Assembly: GCA_020061705.1 (NCBI GenBank)
Contig: JAGUXT010000051.1
Location: forward strand, 1-59,680
DNA: 59,680 nt
Origin: Halothiobacillus sp.
GTDB taxonomy: Bacteria; Pseudomonadota; Gammaproteobacteria; Halothiobacillales; Halothiobacillaceae
Direction of reading: 5' to 3'
How positions within the stretch are numbered: the first letter of the stretch is position 1; every line of letters begins with the position of its first letter. The position numbers were made by a program, and so were the translations under genes. The notes below the pieces were generated by a model that ran no database searches, had not been told where the DNA came from, and worked only from the letters and a program-made list of their open reading frames with translations. Below, piece by piece: positions 1-8,724 of the stretch.

Positions 1-2913
1 CTTGCCCAATACGCGCTGACGCTCGCTGGCATACAAGGCGACAAGGAAGCGGTTGTCGATATAGGCCTTGCCCGGCGTGCCTTCCGCCGTGCCCAGACCG
101 GCGTTCATCATGTTCACCACCAACTGGCCGCGCGCCTCGAACGCCGCGTTGCCCGAGCCCTGCGCCGCGTAAGTGTTGCGCAAGGTGATGAGTTCATTCG
201 TCCAGTAGTTCAGTCCTTCGGCATCGCTGGCACGGCCAAACACGTTGTTGTAGATCGCTTCGACAAAAGCCTGATCGGCCATGCCCGCCGGGTAAATAGC
301 CGTGACCACCGACAGGCTGAAGATGGTGCCGCCCACACGTTGGTAGGACTGGCCTTCGTTGACGATCTGGTTGCTCCAGTAGTTCATGCCACCCATATCG
401 GCGGCGCGCAGGAAGGCCGCCAGGTACATGCGCGAGAAGTGGTTCTCGGTCGGCACACTGAAGCTGGCGTTGTAGCTACGGTTAGCGCTCATGACGAGCG
501 AGCAGTTGGTACGCGTGCCCGTACAATCACCGCCCCAGGCTCCGAACACCTTGCCTGCCTCCGGTGTGGCGGTCAGGGTGACGCTGCTGTTGTAGGCGTA
601 GCTGGCCTGGTTCGGGGTGATTTGCACGCTACCGCCTGCGCTGAGTGCGCCGGACAGGCTGTAGTGGCGTGGGGCGCTGCATTGCACCGCCGTGCCGCTC
701 ACGCAGCTCCACGAATAAAGACTATTCGTGCTCGTCACGTTACTGGCCGTGCCTATGGCGCATAAGCTGGTCGGCACCGTAACCGTCGGCACACCGGCTG
801 AAGCACCGCAGCCAGCGGCCGGGGGAGGGGTTACAAACGTTGCGCTCACCGTGCGGTTGGCACTCATGATGATATTGCAGGTCGATGACGAGCCACTGCA
901 ATCACCACCCCAAGCACCCAAAACCATACCGCTAACTGGCTGCGCGGTCAGACTCACACTCGTATTGTAGGCATAGCTCGCCTGCTGAGGGCTTACATTA
1001 ATACTGCCGTCGCCCGTGACACTGAGCGAAAGTCCGTAGTGACGCGGTGCGCTGCACTGTGCCGTTGTATCGGCAGCACAGCTCCAACTGAAAAGCGTGT
1101 CAGAGCTTGTGATGCCGCTCGGCGTGCCGCTGGCGCACAAGTTGGTGGGGGTTGCGATGCTGGTCACACCGTTGGCTGCACCGCAACTGCCCGCGATGGG
1201 GGCGTTGACAAACGTCGCACTGACCACGCGGTTGCTGCTCATGCTGAAACTGCATGTCGTGGATGAGCCGCTGCAATCGCCGCCCCAGGCACTCAAAATC
1301 TTGCCGCTGGCGGGTTGCGCCGTCAGCGTCACGCTGGTGTTGTAGGCGTAGCTCGCCTGCTGGGGGCTCACTCCAATGCTTCCGTCACCCGTGATGCTGA
1401 GTGAAAGTTCATAGTGACGTGGTGCGCTGCACTGCACTGTATTACTGCCGACACAGCTCCAGCTATAGAGACTATTAGAACTTGTAACGCTGCTGGGTGT
1501 GCCGCTGGCGCACAAGCTGGTAGGCGCAACGATGCTGGCGACATTATTAGCTGTGCCGCAACTGGCTATGACGGCAGGCGGCGTGCGGAAGGCTGCGATA
1601 TTTGTCTTGGTATTGGTTAACGCCAACGCGGCATGGGCAGAGTTTTGTGCAAGCTCACTTACACCACAAGGGTTGCCGCCAGTACATGTTAAATTTGGAT
1701 TAGAAAACTTGGCGACTTCTGGACTGAGGTAGCTCATGACCGTGCCAAACACGCCCTGAATGCCGTAGCCATTAGCATAGGTATAAGCGCCTGACCCACC
1801 ACCATTGGCTCGATCATGCGCCAGCCCCATGTTATGACCGAGCTCATGCGGAAACGTCATGTCAGTACAGTAATACCCCGACGGATCGCTTCCGTCACTA
1901 ACCACTGCATAGCCATTCGCTGACCAGAAGGCCAAGTTATTGCCGATGGATTGCTGGTTGTAACCGGAGACCCAAGCCACACCACAACTGACTTGCTCCG
2001 GATATTGAAAGGGACGGATGAACACCACCAAATCTGCCCCCGCCGCATCACGCAAGCCACCAATCGTATTGAAGGGCGCAACACCGTCAGTAATGGCATC
2101 CAGCGCAATCCCGTTATCGTTGAGACTGGAATAGTTCAATTGCACGATTTGCCCCACGCGCCGAATTTCCAAATCAACCCCACTATCGATGTAGGCCTGA
2201 TTTGTTAGCGCAAAGAGAAAATCGATCCGAGCATTCAGCCCGCTCCCCAAGGTCGTCGCCAAATCATTGTTCACCACCACCATTACATCGATCGTCGTGC
2301 CGGCAACGGCAGGGCTCGACACGCCAGACTGAACGGTGGCGAGAGCCGATGACACGGACGAAGCCAACTCAAGCGAAGCTTTGTTTTCAGCATTCGCGCT
2401 CGGACGAGCCAGATGATCGTGATCCTGTACGGGGTGCTGCAAAGTCGGTGTCCCGCAAAATACCGGCGGCACCCTGAGACCAGCAGCCTTGACATCTACT
2501 AGAACCGTCTGGCCTTGCTCACTACGCAACAGAAACTCGCCTTCCGGCGTGAGGATGCGCCCCACGGTAGCATGGTCGTCCTGCACAAGAATGATGCGAA
2601 AGTTATCGCCCGCCTCCGCAACCTCGCCAACCCAAACCTTGGCACCGCGTGCATTTTGCTCAACGCTAGAAAATATAACGTCGCGTGGCGAGCCTGTAAT
2701 CGCCCCTAATGCAACGCGTTGCCCAGGTTTAATGCCTTGCGCAAGCACCGGATTGATGCGGACTAAACGAGCACCTTGCGGCATAGTCAGTGAGGCAGGC
2801 GCGATACCCGTCTGCGCACCTTGCACTGCGTCCGCAGGCAGAAACAGATCACTCGCCACAGCCACCGGAGAGAACAGAAATGCGAGCAAAGCGATAATGG
2901 AGTATCGGAACAT
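1..2913 (-). CDS. Secreted metzincin zinc metalloprotease with three InlB-type repeats and DUF4214-like tail (3' end beyond window)
   Basis: A continuous minus-strand reading frame of 971 codons runs off the window edge, so the C-terminus is missing. It begins with ATG at 2913 and a signal peptide (MFRYSIIALLAFLFSPVAVA). The catalytic motif HELGHNMGLAHD is at residues 356-367 and fits the metzincin zinc site HExxHxxGxxHD; a Met-turn candidate (VMSYLSP, Met about 393) follows at the right distance. From about residue 450 to 820 come three ~123-residue units ending in the pattern AWGGDCSG...NR.V.ATF, typical of divergent InlB B-repeats. The last visible part has two segments of the type GRASDAEGLNYWTNEL, typical of DUF4214. 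Known of the families: metzincins cleave extracellular proteins; the repeats are usually surface or adhesive spacers. Role as an exported, possibly surface-attached protease is inferred. Confidence 0.85.
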   Translation of the reverse strand, partial: MFRYSIIALLAFLFSPVAVASDLFLPADAVQGAQTGIAPASLTMPQGARLVRINPVLAQGIKPGQRVALGAITGSPRDVIFSSVEQNARGAKVWVGEVAEAGDNFRIILVQDDHATVGRILTPEGEFLLRSEQGQTVLVDVKAAGLRVPPVFCGTPTLQHPVQDHDHLARPSANAENKASLELASSVSSALATVQSGVSSPAVAGTTIDVMVVVNNDLATTLGSGLNARIDFLFALTNQAYIDSGVDLEIRRVGQIVQLNYSSLNDNGIALDAITDGVAPFNTIGGLRDAAGADLVVFIRPFQYPEQVSCGVAWVSGYNQQSIGNNLAFWSANGYAVVSDGSDPSGYYCTDMTFPHELGHNMGLAHDRANGGGSGAYTYANGYGIQGVFGTVMSYLSPEVAKFSNPNLTCTGGNPCGVSELAQNSAHAALALTNTKTNIAAFRTPPAVIASCGTANNVASIVAPTSLCASGTPSSVTSSNSLYSWSCVGSNTVQCSAPRHYELSLSITGDGSIGVSPQQASYAYNTSVTLTAQPASGKILSAWGGDCSGSSTTCSFSMSSNRVVSATFVNAPIAGSCGAANGVTSIATPTNLCASGTPSGITSSDTLFSWSCAADTTAQCSAPRHYGLSLSVTGDGSINVSPQQASYAYNTSVSLTAQPVSGMVLGAWGGDCSGSSSTCNIIMSANRTVSATFVTPPPAAGCGASAGVPTVTVPTSLCAIGTASNVTSTNSLYSWSCVSGTAVQCSAPRHYSLSGALSAGGSVQITPNQASYAYNSSVTLTATPEAGKVFGAWGGDCTGTRTNCSLVMSANRSYNASFSVPTENHFSRMYLAAFLRAADMGGMNYWSNQIVNEGQSYQRVGGTIFSLSVVTAIYPAGMADQAFVEAIYNNVFGRASDAEGLNYWTNELITLRNTYAAQGSGNAAFEARGQLVVNMMNAGLGTAEGTPGKAYIDNRFLVALYASERQRVLGK
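455..1565 (-). repeat. Three tandem ~370-bp in-gene repeats (InlB-type units)
   Basis: Three direct repeats with a period of about 370 bp encode the InlB-type units of the metalloprotease. Each unit has a Cys-rich front part (LCASGTPS..TS..L.SWSC) and a back part (SYAYNTSVTLTA..AWGGDCSG). They are similar but clearly diverged at the protein level. The two N-terminal copies (about 820-1565) are the closest to each other. Confidence 0.75.
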
Positions 2914-3086
2914 GGCGTTGGTTTCCCCTAAAGTCCTTAATTCAGTGCATTACGGCAAAAATTTTTAATGTCTATAGTCAAGCATAAAATCAACAATTAG
3001 GCGAAAATTATAGTCGTTTTCGAGCTGATTAAATCGACGTCAGGACAGCTTATTCGACTGACATGCATTTGCCATCTTGCACGCTG

Positions 3087-3092
3087 TACAAT
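3087..3092 (+). promoter_or_regulatory. Candidate -10 element for the decarboxylase gene
   Basis: TACAAT lies 36 bases before the chosen decarboxylase start. The hexamer 17 bases upstream (TGCATT, 3064-3069) matches the -35 consensus only partly. The 214-base divergent gap is AT-rich compared with the rest of the window. This is a weak prediction. Confidence 0.3.
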
Positions 3093-3127
3093 CGCGCATC
3101 TTTTCACCTATACAAGAAGGGTCGCCC

Positions 3128-5380
3128 ATGAGATTCCGCTTCCCCATCGTCATCATCGACGAAGACTTCCGCTCCGAAAACGCCAGCGGTTTTGGTATTC
3201 GCGCCCTCGCCACGGCCATTGAAGCTGAGGGCGTTGAAGTCATGGGGGTCACGAGTTACGGCGACCTGTCCACGTTTGCTCAACAACAAAGCCGCGCTTC
3301 GGCTTTCATCATGTCGATTGACGATGAAGAATTCAGTTCCGGCATCCCCAACGAAGAACTGGCCGTGGTGCGCCAGCTGCGCTCCTTCGTCGAGGAAATC
3401 CGCTTCCGCAACGCCGACATCCCCATCTTCCTCTATGGCGAAACGCGCACATCCAGCCACATCCCCAACGATGTATTGAAAGAATTGCACGGCTTCATTC
3501 ACATGTTTGAAGACACGCCGGAGTTCGTCGCGCGTCACATCATCCGCGAATCCAAGGCCTATCTTGATACCCTCGCGCCGCCCTTCTTCCGTGCGCTCAC
3601 CCACTACGCGGCGGACGGTTCCTATTCCTGGCACTGCCCAGGCCACTCAGGCGGCGTGGCTTTCCTGAAAAGCCCGGTCGGGCAGATGTTCCACCAGTTC
3701 TTTGGAGAAAACCTGCTACGCGCCGACGTGTGCAACGCGGTCGAAGAACTCGGCCAACTGCTTGACCACACCGGCCCGGTCGCCGCCTCCGAGCGCAATG
3801 CAGCACGCATCACCCACGCCGACCACCTGTACTTCGTCACCAACGGCACCAGCACCTCCAACAAAATGGTCTGGCACAGTGTGGTCGCCCCCGGCGACAT
3901 CGTGGTGGTCGATCGCAACTGCCACAAGTCCATCCTGCACGCGATCATCATGACTGGCGCGATTCCTGTGTTCCTCACACCAACGCGCAACCATTTCGGC
4001 ATTATCGGGCCGATTCCGCTGTCCGAATTCAAGATGGAAAACATCCAGAAGAAAATCGACGCACACCCATTCGCTCGCGATGCGGCCATCAAAAAGCCGC
4101 GCATTCTGACCATCACCCAGTCCACCTATGATGGCGTGCTGTACAACGTCGAAACCATCAAGGAACTGCTTGATGGTGAAATTGAAACCCTGCATTTCGA
4201 TGAAGCCTGGCTGCCCCACGCTGCTTTCCACGAATTCTACGGCGACTATCACGCCATAGGCGAAGGGCGCCCGCGCTGCAAGGACTCGCTGATTTTCTCC
4301 ACCCAATCCACGCACAAACTGCTGGCTGGCCTATCGCAAGCCTCGCAAATTTTGGTGCAAGACAGCCAAAACGGTGGTTTCGACCGTGACGTGTTCAACG
4401 AGTCCTACCTGATGCACTCCTCCACGTCACCGCAGTACGCGATTATCGCCTCCTGCGACGTGGCCGCTGCCATGATGGAACCTCCAGGAGGTACCGCGCT
4501 GGTCGAGGAGTCGCTGGTCGAAGCGCTCAACTTCCGCCGTTCGATGCGCAAAGTTGATGAAGAGTGGGGTGCGGATTGGTGGTTCAAGGTCTGGGGTCCC
4601 GATGAGTTGCCGAGCGAAGGCATGGGCGAGCGCGAAGACTGGATGATTAAAAACGGCGACCGCTGGCACGGCTTTGGCGATTTGGCGAGTGGTTTCAATA
4701 TGCTTGATCCGATCAAGGCCACCGTCATCACACCCGGCCTGGACATGGATGGCGATTTTGCCGACTGGGGCATCCCGGCAGGCATCGTCAACAAATACCT
4801 CGCCGAGCATGGTGTCGTGGTGGAAAAAACCGGCCTTTACAGCTTTTTCATCATGTTCACCATTGGCATCACCAAGGGTCGCTGGAACACGCTGGTGACT
4901 GCCTTGCAGCAGTTCAAGGACGATTACGACCGTAACCAGCCACTTTGGCGCATTTTGCCGGAATTCATTGCCAAGCACCCTGTCTATGAGCGCATGGGAC
5001 TGAAGGATTTGTGCGACAAACTGCATGGCTTGTACAAGCAATATGATGTGGCGCGCCTGACCACCGAAATGTATCTCTCCGACATGGTTCCGGCCATGCG
5101 CCCGGCAGATGCATGGGCGAAAATGGCGCATCGCCAGATCGAGCGCGTGCCGGTGGATGAGTTGGAAGGACGCATTACCGCCAGTCTGGTCACGCCCTAT
5201 CCGCCCGGTATCCCCCTGCTCATTCCCGGAGAGCGCTTCAACAAAACCGTAGTCGATTACCTCAAGTTTGTGCGCGAATTCAACAAACAGCTCCCCGGCT
5301 TTGAAACCGATGTACATGGTCTCGTCGCGGAAAAAATCAACGGTGAAACCATCTATCACATTGACTGCGTGAAGGATTAA
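3128..5380 (+). CDS. PLP-dependent Orn/Lys/Arg decarboxylase, fold type I
   Basis: 750 residues, the usual size for biodegradative/biosynthetic basic-amino-acid decarboxylases (about 710-760). An N-terminal receiver-like wing domain (about 1-140) precedes the PLP domain. The PLP lysine is K397 in STHKLLAGLSQAS; the motif SWHCPGHSGG (about 180) and the HFDEAW motif (Asp for the PLP ring) are present. An in-frame start exists 51 bases upstream, but ATG 3128 has AGAAGG at seven bases and removes a non-conserved extension. The enzyme removes CO2 from ornithine, lysine or arginine to give putrescine, cadaverine or agmatine; I cannot fix the substrate from sequence alone. speE lies 3.3 kb downstream, which favours a polyamine role. 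Confidence 0.9.
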   Translation: MRFRFPIVIIDEDFRSENASGFGIRALATAIEAEGVEVMGVTSYGDLSTFAQQQSRASAFIMSIDDEEFSSGIPNEELAVVRQLRSFVEEIRFRNADIPIFLYGETRTSSHIPNDVLKELHGFIHMFEDTPEFVARHIIRESKAYLDTLAPPFFRALTHYAADGSYSWHCPGHSGGVAFLKSPVGQMFHQFFGENLLRADVCNAVEELGQLLDHTGPVAASERNAARITHADHLYFVTNGTSTSNKMVWHSVVAPGDIVVVDRNCHKSILHAIIMTGAIPVFLTPTRNHFGIIGPIPLSEFKMENIQKKIDAHPFARDAAIKKPRILTITQSTYDGVLYNVETIKELLDGEIETLHFDEAWLPHAAFHEFYGDYHAIGEGRPRCKDSLIFSTQSTHKLLAGLSQASQILVQDSQNGGFDRDVFNESYLMHSSTSPQYAIIASCDVAAAMMEPPGGTALVEESLVEALNFRRSMRKVDEEWGADWWFKVWGPDELPSEGMGEREDWMIKNGDRWHGFGDLASGFNMLDPIKATVITPGLDMDGDFADWGIPAGIVNKYLAEHGVVVEKTGLYSFFIMFTIGITKGRWNTLVTALQQFKDDYDRNQPLWRILPEFIAKHPVYERMGLKDLCDKLHGLYKQYDVARLTTEMYLSDMVPAMRPADAWAKMAHRQIERVPVDELEGRITASLVTPYPPGIPLLIPGERFNKTVVDYLKFVREFNKQLPGFETDVHGLVAEKINGETIYHIDCVKD

Positions 5381-5454
5381 ATCTCTCGCATTGCATGTCC
5401 AACACCTGGCCGTTAAGGTGTCGAGGTTACTAAACCAAATTAGGAGCGCTCACA

Positions 5455-5835
5455 GTGAGCAATTTCTGGGATTTCATGTGGCTATTGGTGACGAGTTTTT
5501 TCATGGTGATCTACCTCATCATCATGTTCCAGGTGGTTATCGACATCTTCCGCGACCACAAGCTCGGTGGGGTGGGCAAGGCTTTATGGATTGTCGCTCT
5601 AATCATCGCCCCGTTCTTTAGTGTGCTTGCCTACCTGATTGTGCGCGGTGCGGGCATGAGCGAACGCCAAATGTCAGTGATGCAGCACAATCGCGCTGAA
5701 GCCGAGTCCTATTTGCGCGGCATGGTGCAGGTCAAGTCCCCGGCAGAACAAATCGCCGATGCCAAAGCCTTGCTGGATGCGGGCACGATTAGCACCGAGG
5801 AGTTCAATGCGCTTAAAGCCAAAGCACTCAGCTAA
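5455..5835 (+). CDS. Small membrane protein with PLDc_N-like segments and SHOCT domain
   Basis: 126 residues starting with GTG, chosen because AGGAG lies nine bases upstream and the ORF has no earlier good start. Two hydrophobic segments (about 8-30 and 40-62) enclose a short basic loop, as in PLDc_N proteins. The last ~30 residues (EQIADAKALLDAGTISTEEFNALKAKAL) are a typical SHOCT motif, a short helical oligomerisation module. No enzymatic residues are visible. Function is unknown; membrane-stress or scaffold roles have been suggested for similar proteins. It is 74 bases after the decarboxylase and may be co-transcribed; a terminator follows. Confidence 0.75.
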   Translation: MSNFWDFMWLLVTSFFMVIYLIIMFQVVIDIFRDHKLGGVGKALWIVALIIAPFFSVLAYLIVRGAGMSERQMSVMQHNRAEAESYLRGMVQVKSPAEQIADAKALLDAGTISTEEFNALKAKALS

Positions 5836-5873
5836 AGCGATACTTACCTAGGCTCTAAACCGCTGAGTTCATC

Positions 5874-5903
5874 ATGCCGCACCTTGATGCGGCATTTTTT
5901 TTT
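5874..5903 (+). terminator. Rho-independent terminator after the SHOCT gene
   Basis: Stem ATGCCGC/GCGGCAT with an eight-base loop, followed by nine T residues. It lies between two convergent genes; the T-run serves the plus strand. Confidence 0.8.
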
Positions 5904-5916
5904 GCACAACTGGGTA

Positions 5917-7041
5917 CTAGCGTGCCGCACTCCAGGCATAAGGCGCGGCATTGAGCAGGCCCACTTCCTTTTCAACCATCTGCACAAATAATTCCGTCGA
6001 TGCCGGCCCCATAACCAAGCCGTTACGGAAATGCCCTGCGTGCAAAAACAAACCCTTAATCTCGGGATGAGCACCAAGATAGGGAATCCCCTGCGGACTG
6101 CCCGGACGCAGCCCCGCCCAGTGCGCTTCAATCGGCACACCAGCAAGCGCGGGACACAACCGCAGCGCAAAAGCATGCAGGGACTCACGCGCCACTTCGG
6201 TCGTGACCTTATCAAAGCCCACATGTTCGAGCGTACTCCCCACCAACACCCGGCCATCCTTGCGCGGAATCAGATAACGCCCTTCCGACATGACAATGCG
6301 CCGCAAACCGCTATGCGGCGCATTCAGTACCATCATCTGACCACGCACTGGCTCAATCGCAGGCGGGTGTTCGCCGACAACGCCCAAGGCTTGCAACGTC
6401 TGCGTGCTCCATGCACCTGCTGTCAGCACGACCGCATCCGCCGAAAGTGCCTGCCCATTCACGCGCACACCATGCACGCGTCCCGTTGAAATAGCCAAGC
6501 CCTGTACCTCGACCTGCTCCAGCAGGTGAACACCATGCACATCCAGAGCCGCCCGCAACGCACGCAGCAGGCGCGGATTGCGGATCTGCATCACATTTGG
6601 CATCCACCATGCGCTTTCACCCGCATGATGAATACCTGCCTGCACAGCAGACACCTCACCCGCCCCAATGCGCTGCACCACAGCGCCTCTCGCCGCCGCC
6701 CAAAGCACAGGATCAAGCGCCTGCACCGAGGCGCTATCCTGACCAGCCACATCATCCAGCATCAGCAAACCGCTGGACAACAACTCGGGATCAACTCCGG
6801 TCTCCTCTCGCAAGCTCTCGACCAAAGCGGGATAAAGCTGCTGCGAGCGTTGCGCCAAGGCATTTACCGCATCCGCATAATGCCAAGGGTAGAGCGGCGA
6901 AAGAATGCCACCACCTGCCCAGGAGGACTCTTGACCCACCTGCTGGCGATCCAGTAGCGTCACCGCATAGCCGCGCGCGCGCAGCGCCAAAGCGGTTAAC
7001 ATACCGATAGCACCCGCGCCCACGATCAGAAAATCACTCAT
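5917..7041 (-). CDS. thiO: Glycine oxidase ThiO (FAD-dependent)
   Basis: 374 residues, a DAO-family flavoprotein of normal length. The FAD Rossmann motif GAGAIG starts at residue 8, so the ATG at 7041 must be the true start or very near it. QESSWAGGGILSPLYPW and the C-terminal GLRPGSPQGIPYLG and HAGHFRNGLVMGP stretches are characteristic of ThiO. The enzyme oxidises glycine to iminoglycine for the thiazole ring of thiamine; soluble cytosolic. It is divergent from oxyR and the two start codons share two bases, so its promoter and ribosome site must lie inside oxyR. No other thiamine gene is nearby. Confidence 0.85.
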   Translation of the reverse strand: MSDFLIVGAGAIGMLTALALRARGYAVTLLDRQQVGQESSWAGGGILSPLYPWHYADAVNALAQRSQQLYPALVESLREETGVDPELLSSGLLMLDDVAGQDSASVQALDPVLWAAARGAVVQRIGAGEVSAVQAGIHHAGESAWWMPNVMQIRNPRLLRALRAALDVHGVHLLEQVEVQGLAISTGRVHGVRVNGQALSADAVVLTAGAWSTQTLQALGVVGEHPPAIEPVRGQMMVLNAPHSGLRRIVMSEGRYLIPRKDGRVLVGSTLEHVGFDKVTTEVARESLHAFALRLCPALAGVPIEAHWAGLRPGSPQGIPYLGAHPEIKGLFLHAGHFRNGLVMGPASTELFVQMVEKEVGLLNAAPYAWSAAR

Positions 7042-7984
7042 GACTCTTACCGAACTCCGTTACATTCTTGCCGTCGCCCGCGAGCGCCATTTCAGCCGTG
7101 CCGCCGATGTCTGTCACGTCAGTCAGCCGACGCTAAGTGTCGCCGTGCGCAAGCTTGAAGACGAACTCGGCGTACAAATTTTTGAACGCGACCCCAAAAG
7201 CGCCATTCGCGTCACCCCTGCGGGTGAGCGCATTTTGGCGCACGCCCAGCGCGTACTGGAAGAAGCCGAACAACTCAAGCAAGCCGCTCGACACTGCAAT
7301 AACCCTCTGCAAGGCACCTTGCGCGTGGGGCTAATTTACACCATCGGCCCCTACCTTCTGCCTTACATCATCCCGGCCCTGCACCAACGCGCGCCGCTCA
7401 TGCCGCTTTTAATCGAAGAAGGCATGACCGCCGAGCTCGCCGCACGCCTGCAACTTGGCGAACTGGATGTTATCGTGATTTCCGAGCCTTTTAGCGCCGC
7501 AGGAGTCATCACGCAAGCGGTGTATGACGAAGCCTTTGTCGTCGCCATGCCACCAGAGCACCCGTGGAGCCGCGAAACCCTACTCTCGCCCGAACGTCTG
7601 GCTGAAGGTGAGTTACTTCTGCTCGGGCAAGGCCATTGCTTTCGCGACCAGGTGCTGCAAATGTGCCCCGACTGCAACCGCAGTGCCAACTTCAGCGGCC
7701 TGCAACGCACCCTTGAAGGCGGCTCGCTGGAAACCATCCGCCACATGGTGGCCTCCGGCCTTGGTGTTACCGTATTACCGTGCAGCTCGGTCGAGCAAAG
7801 CTTCGACCGTGGCCGCCTGATTTACCGTCACTTCAGCGAACCGGTACCCACGCGGCGGGTTATCCTCGCCTGGCGCAAAACCTTTCCTCGCGTGGATGCC
7901 ATCGAAACCTTGCGTCAAACCATTTTGTCCATCCAGCACCCCTGCCTACACAGCCTGCCGGATGCAGAGATGCAAGGGCATTAA
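7040..7984 (+). CDS. oxyR: Hydrogen-peroxide sensing LysR-type regulator OxyR
   Basis: 314 residues. The N-terminal winged helix-turn-helix (FSRAADVCHVSQPTLSVAVRKLEDELGVQIFER) is typical of LysR regulators. The redox pair is present as C200 and C209 (GHCFRDQVLQMC), nine residues apart as C199/C208 of E. coli OxyR. The start aligns with residue 1 of OxyR, which supports ATG 7040 although the ribosome site is poor. The regulator is oxidised by peroxide to a disulfide form that activates peroxide defence genes. No catalase or Ahp gene is visible in the window, so its targets are elsewhere; autoregulation over the shared thiO/oxyR start region is an inference. Confidence 0.9.
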   Translation: MTLTELRYILAVARERHFSRAADVCHVSQPTLSVAVRKLEDELGVQIFERDPKSAIRVTPAGERILAHAQRVLEEAEQLKQAARHCNNPLQGTLRVGLIYTIGPYLLPYIIPALHQRAPLMPLLIEEGMTAELAARLQLGELDVIVISEPFSAAGVITQAVYDEAFVVAMPPEHPWSRETLLSPERLAEGELLLLGQGHCFRDQVLQMCPDCNRSANFSGLQRTLEGGSLETIRHMVASGLGVTVLPCSSVEQSFDRGRLIYRHFSEPVPTRRVILAWRKTFPRVDAIETLRQTILSIQHPCLHSLPDAEMQGH

Positions 7985-8126
7985 GAACCTGTTTACGATC
8001 TTGATCAACGGATGCCGTGCAAGCGGAAATCGACCGAAAAAGCGCAGCATAGATGACTATGTGAGCATTTTGAGGTCGATTTACGCGCCGCAATGCGCAG
8101 TTCAGCGAGGTCGTAAACAGGTTCTA
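7982..8126. repeat. MITE-like palindromic element filling the oxyR/cold-shock gap
   Basis: Perfect 15-base terminal inverted repeats AGAACCTGTTTACGA (7984-7998 and complement 8111-8125) bound an element with no ORF and with internal complementary arms (AAATCGACC...GGTCGATTT). A diverged copy is at 57052-57180. The stop codon of oxyR (7982-7984) and the stop codon of the convergent cold-shock gene (8124-8126) are the first and last bases of the element. Confidence 0.75.
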
Positions 8127-8579
8127 AGCCTCAATCGGCATAACCTCCTCAGCCTGCAACCCCTTGCGCCCCTGCGCGATCACAAAGACCACGCGCTGCC
8201 CCTCAAACAAAGAGCGATGCCCTTCACCCAAGAGTGAACGGTAATGCACAAAAATCTCTGCCCCTGAATCGCGCAAAATAAAACCATAGCCCTTGCCGGC
8301 ATCAAACCACTTCACCGTACCCATTTCCTGCAAACCGACTTCATCCGACGACTGCACCCCAAGCGAGGTGCGCGGGGTATGGTCGCGTTCAAAAACACCA
8401 TCCAACGCGCCACTCGCCCAGCTCACCAACAGAGTGACTACCAAAAAAATCAGAAGTAGCAACAAATAAGCCGACCACTGCATGTGCTCGACGGATAGCA
8501 CAGGAAAAACCGCCAACGGAGCCACCGCCGACAAGCCAATACTGACAATTAAAGAACGTACCAGGATTTTTTGTTTCAT
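8124..8579 (-). CDS. Membrane-anchored cold-shock-domain protein
   Basis: 151 residues from ATG 8579; a TTG four codons upstream is possible but neither has a strong ribosome site. Two hydrophobic segments (about 8-28 and 35-55) are followed by a linker of about 25 residues and a C-terminal cold-shock domain (about 85-151): GTVKWFDAGKGYGFI with the RNP1-like KGYGFI and an RNP2-like IFVHY motif, ending in GLQAEEV. Cold-shock domains bind single-stranded RNA or DNA. Anchoring at the membrane with the domain in the cytosol is inferred from the topology. Target and function are unknown. Confidence 0.8.
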   Translation of the reverse strand: MKQKILVRSLIVSIGLSAVAPLAVFPVLSVEHMQWSAYLLLLLIFLVVTLLVSWASGALDGVFERDHTPRTSLGVQSSDEVGLQEMGTVKWFDAGKGYGFILRDSGAEIFVHYRSLLGEGHRSLFEGQRVVFVIAQGRKGLQAEEVMPIEA

Positions 8580-8724
8580 GATGTACCGCAACCAAGGTTA
8601 ATGTTAAAAATAAAAAGCGCCGCGCTCGAAGCAACGAAATCAAATCGACGCGACCTGCGATTGTTGCACAATTGCCCACCGCAGGTGAACGTAATATGAC
8701 GGCACCCACACAATGAGAACGCAC

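Noticed and set aside
455-1565. Tandem repeats at the window start as a CRISPR or minisatellite
   Set aside because: The ~370-bp period keeps an open reading frame and encodes InlB-type protein units.
3104-5359. Long antisense ORFs inside the decarboxylase, mnmG, nirB and btuB genes
   Set aside because: They mirror GC-rich codon use of the real genes, have no family motifs and no ribosome sites.
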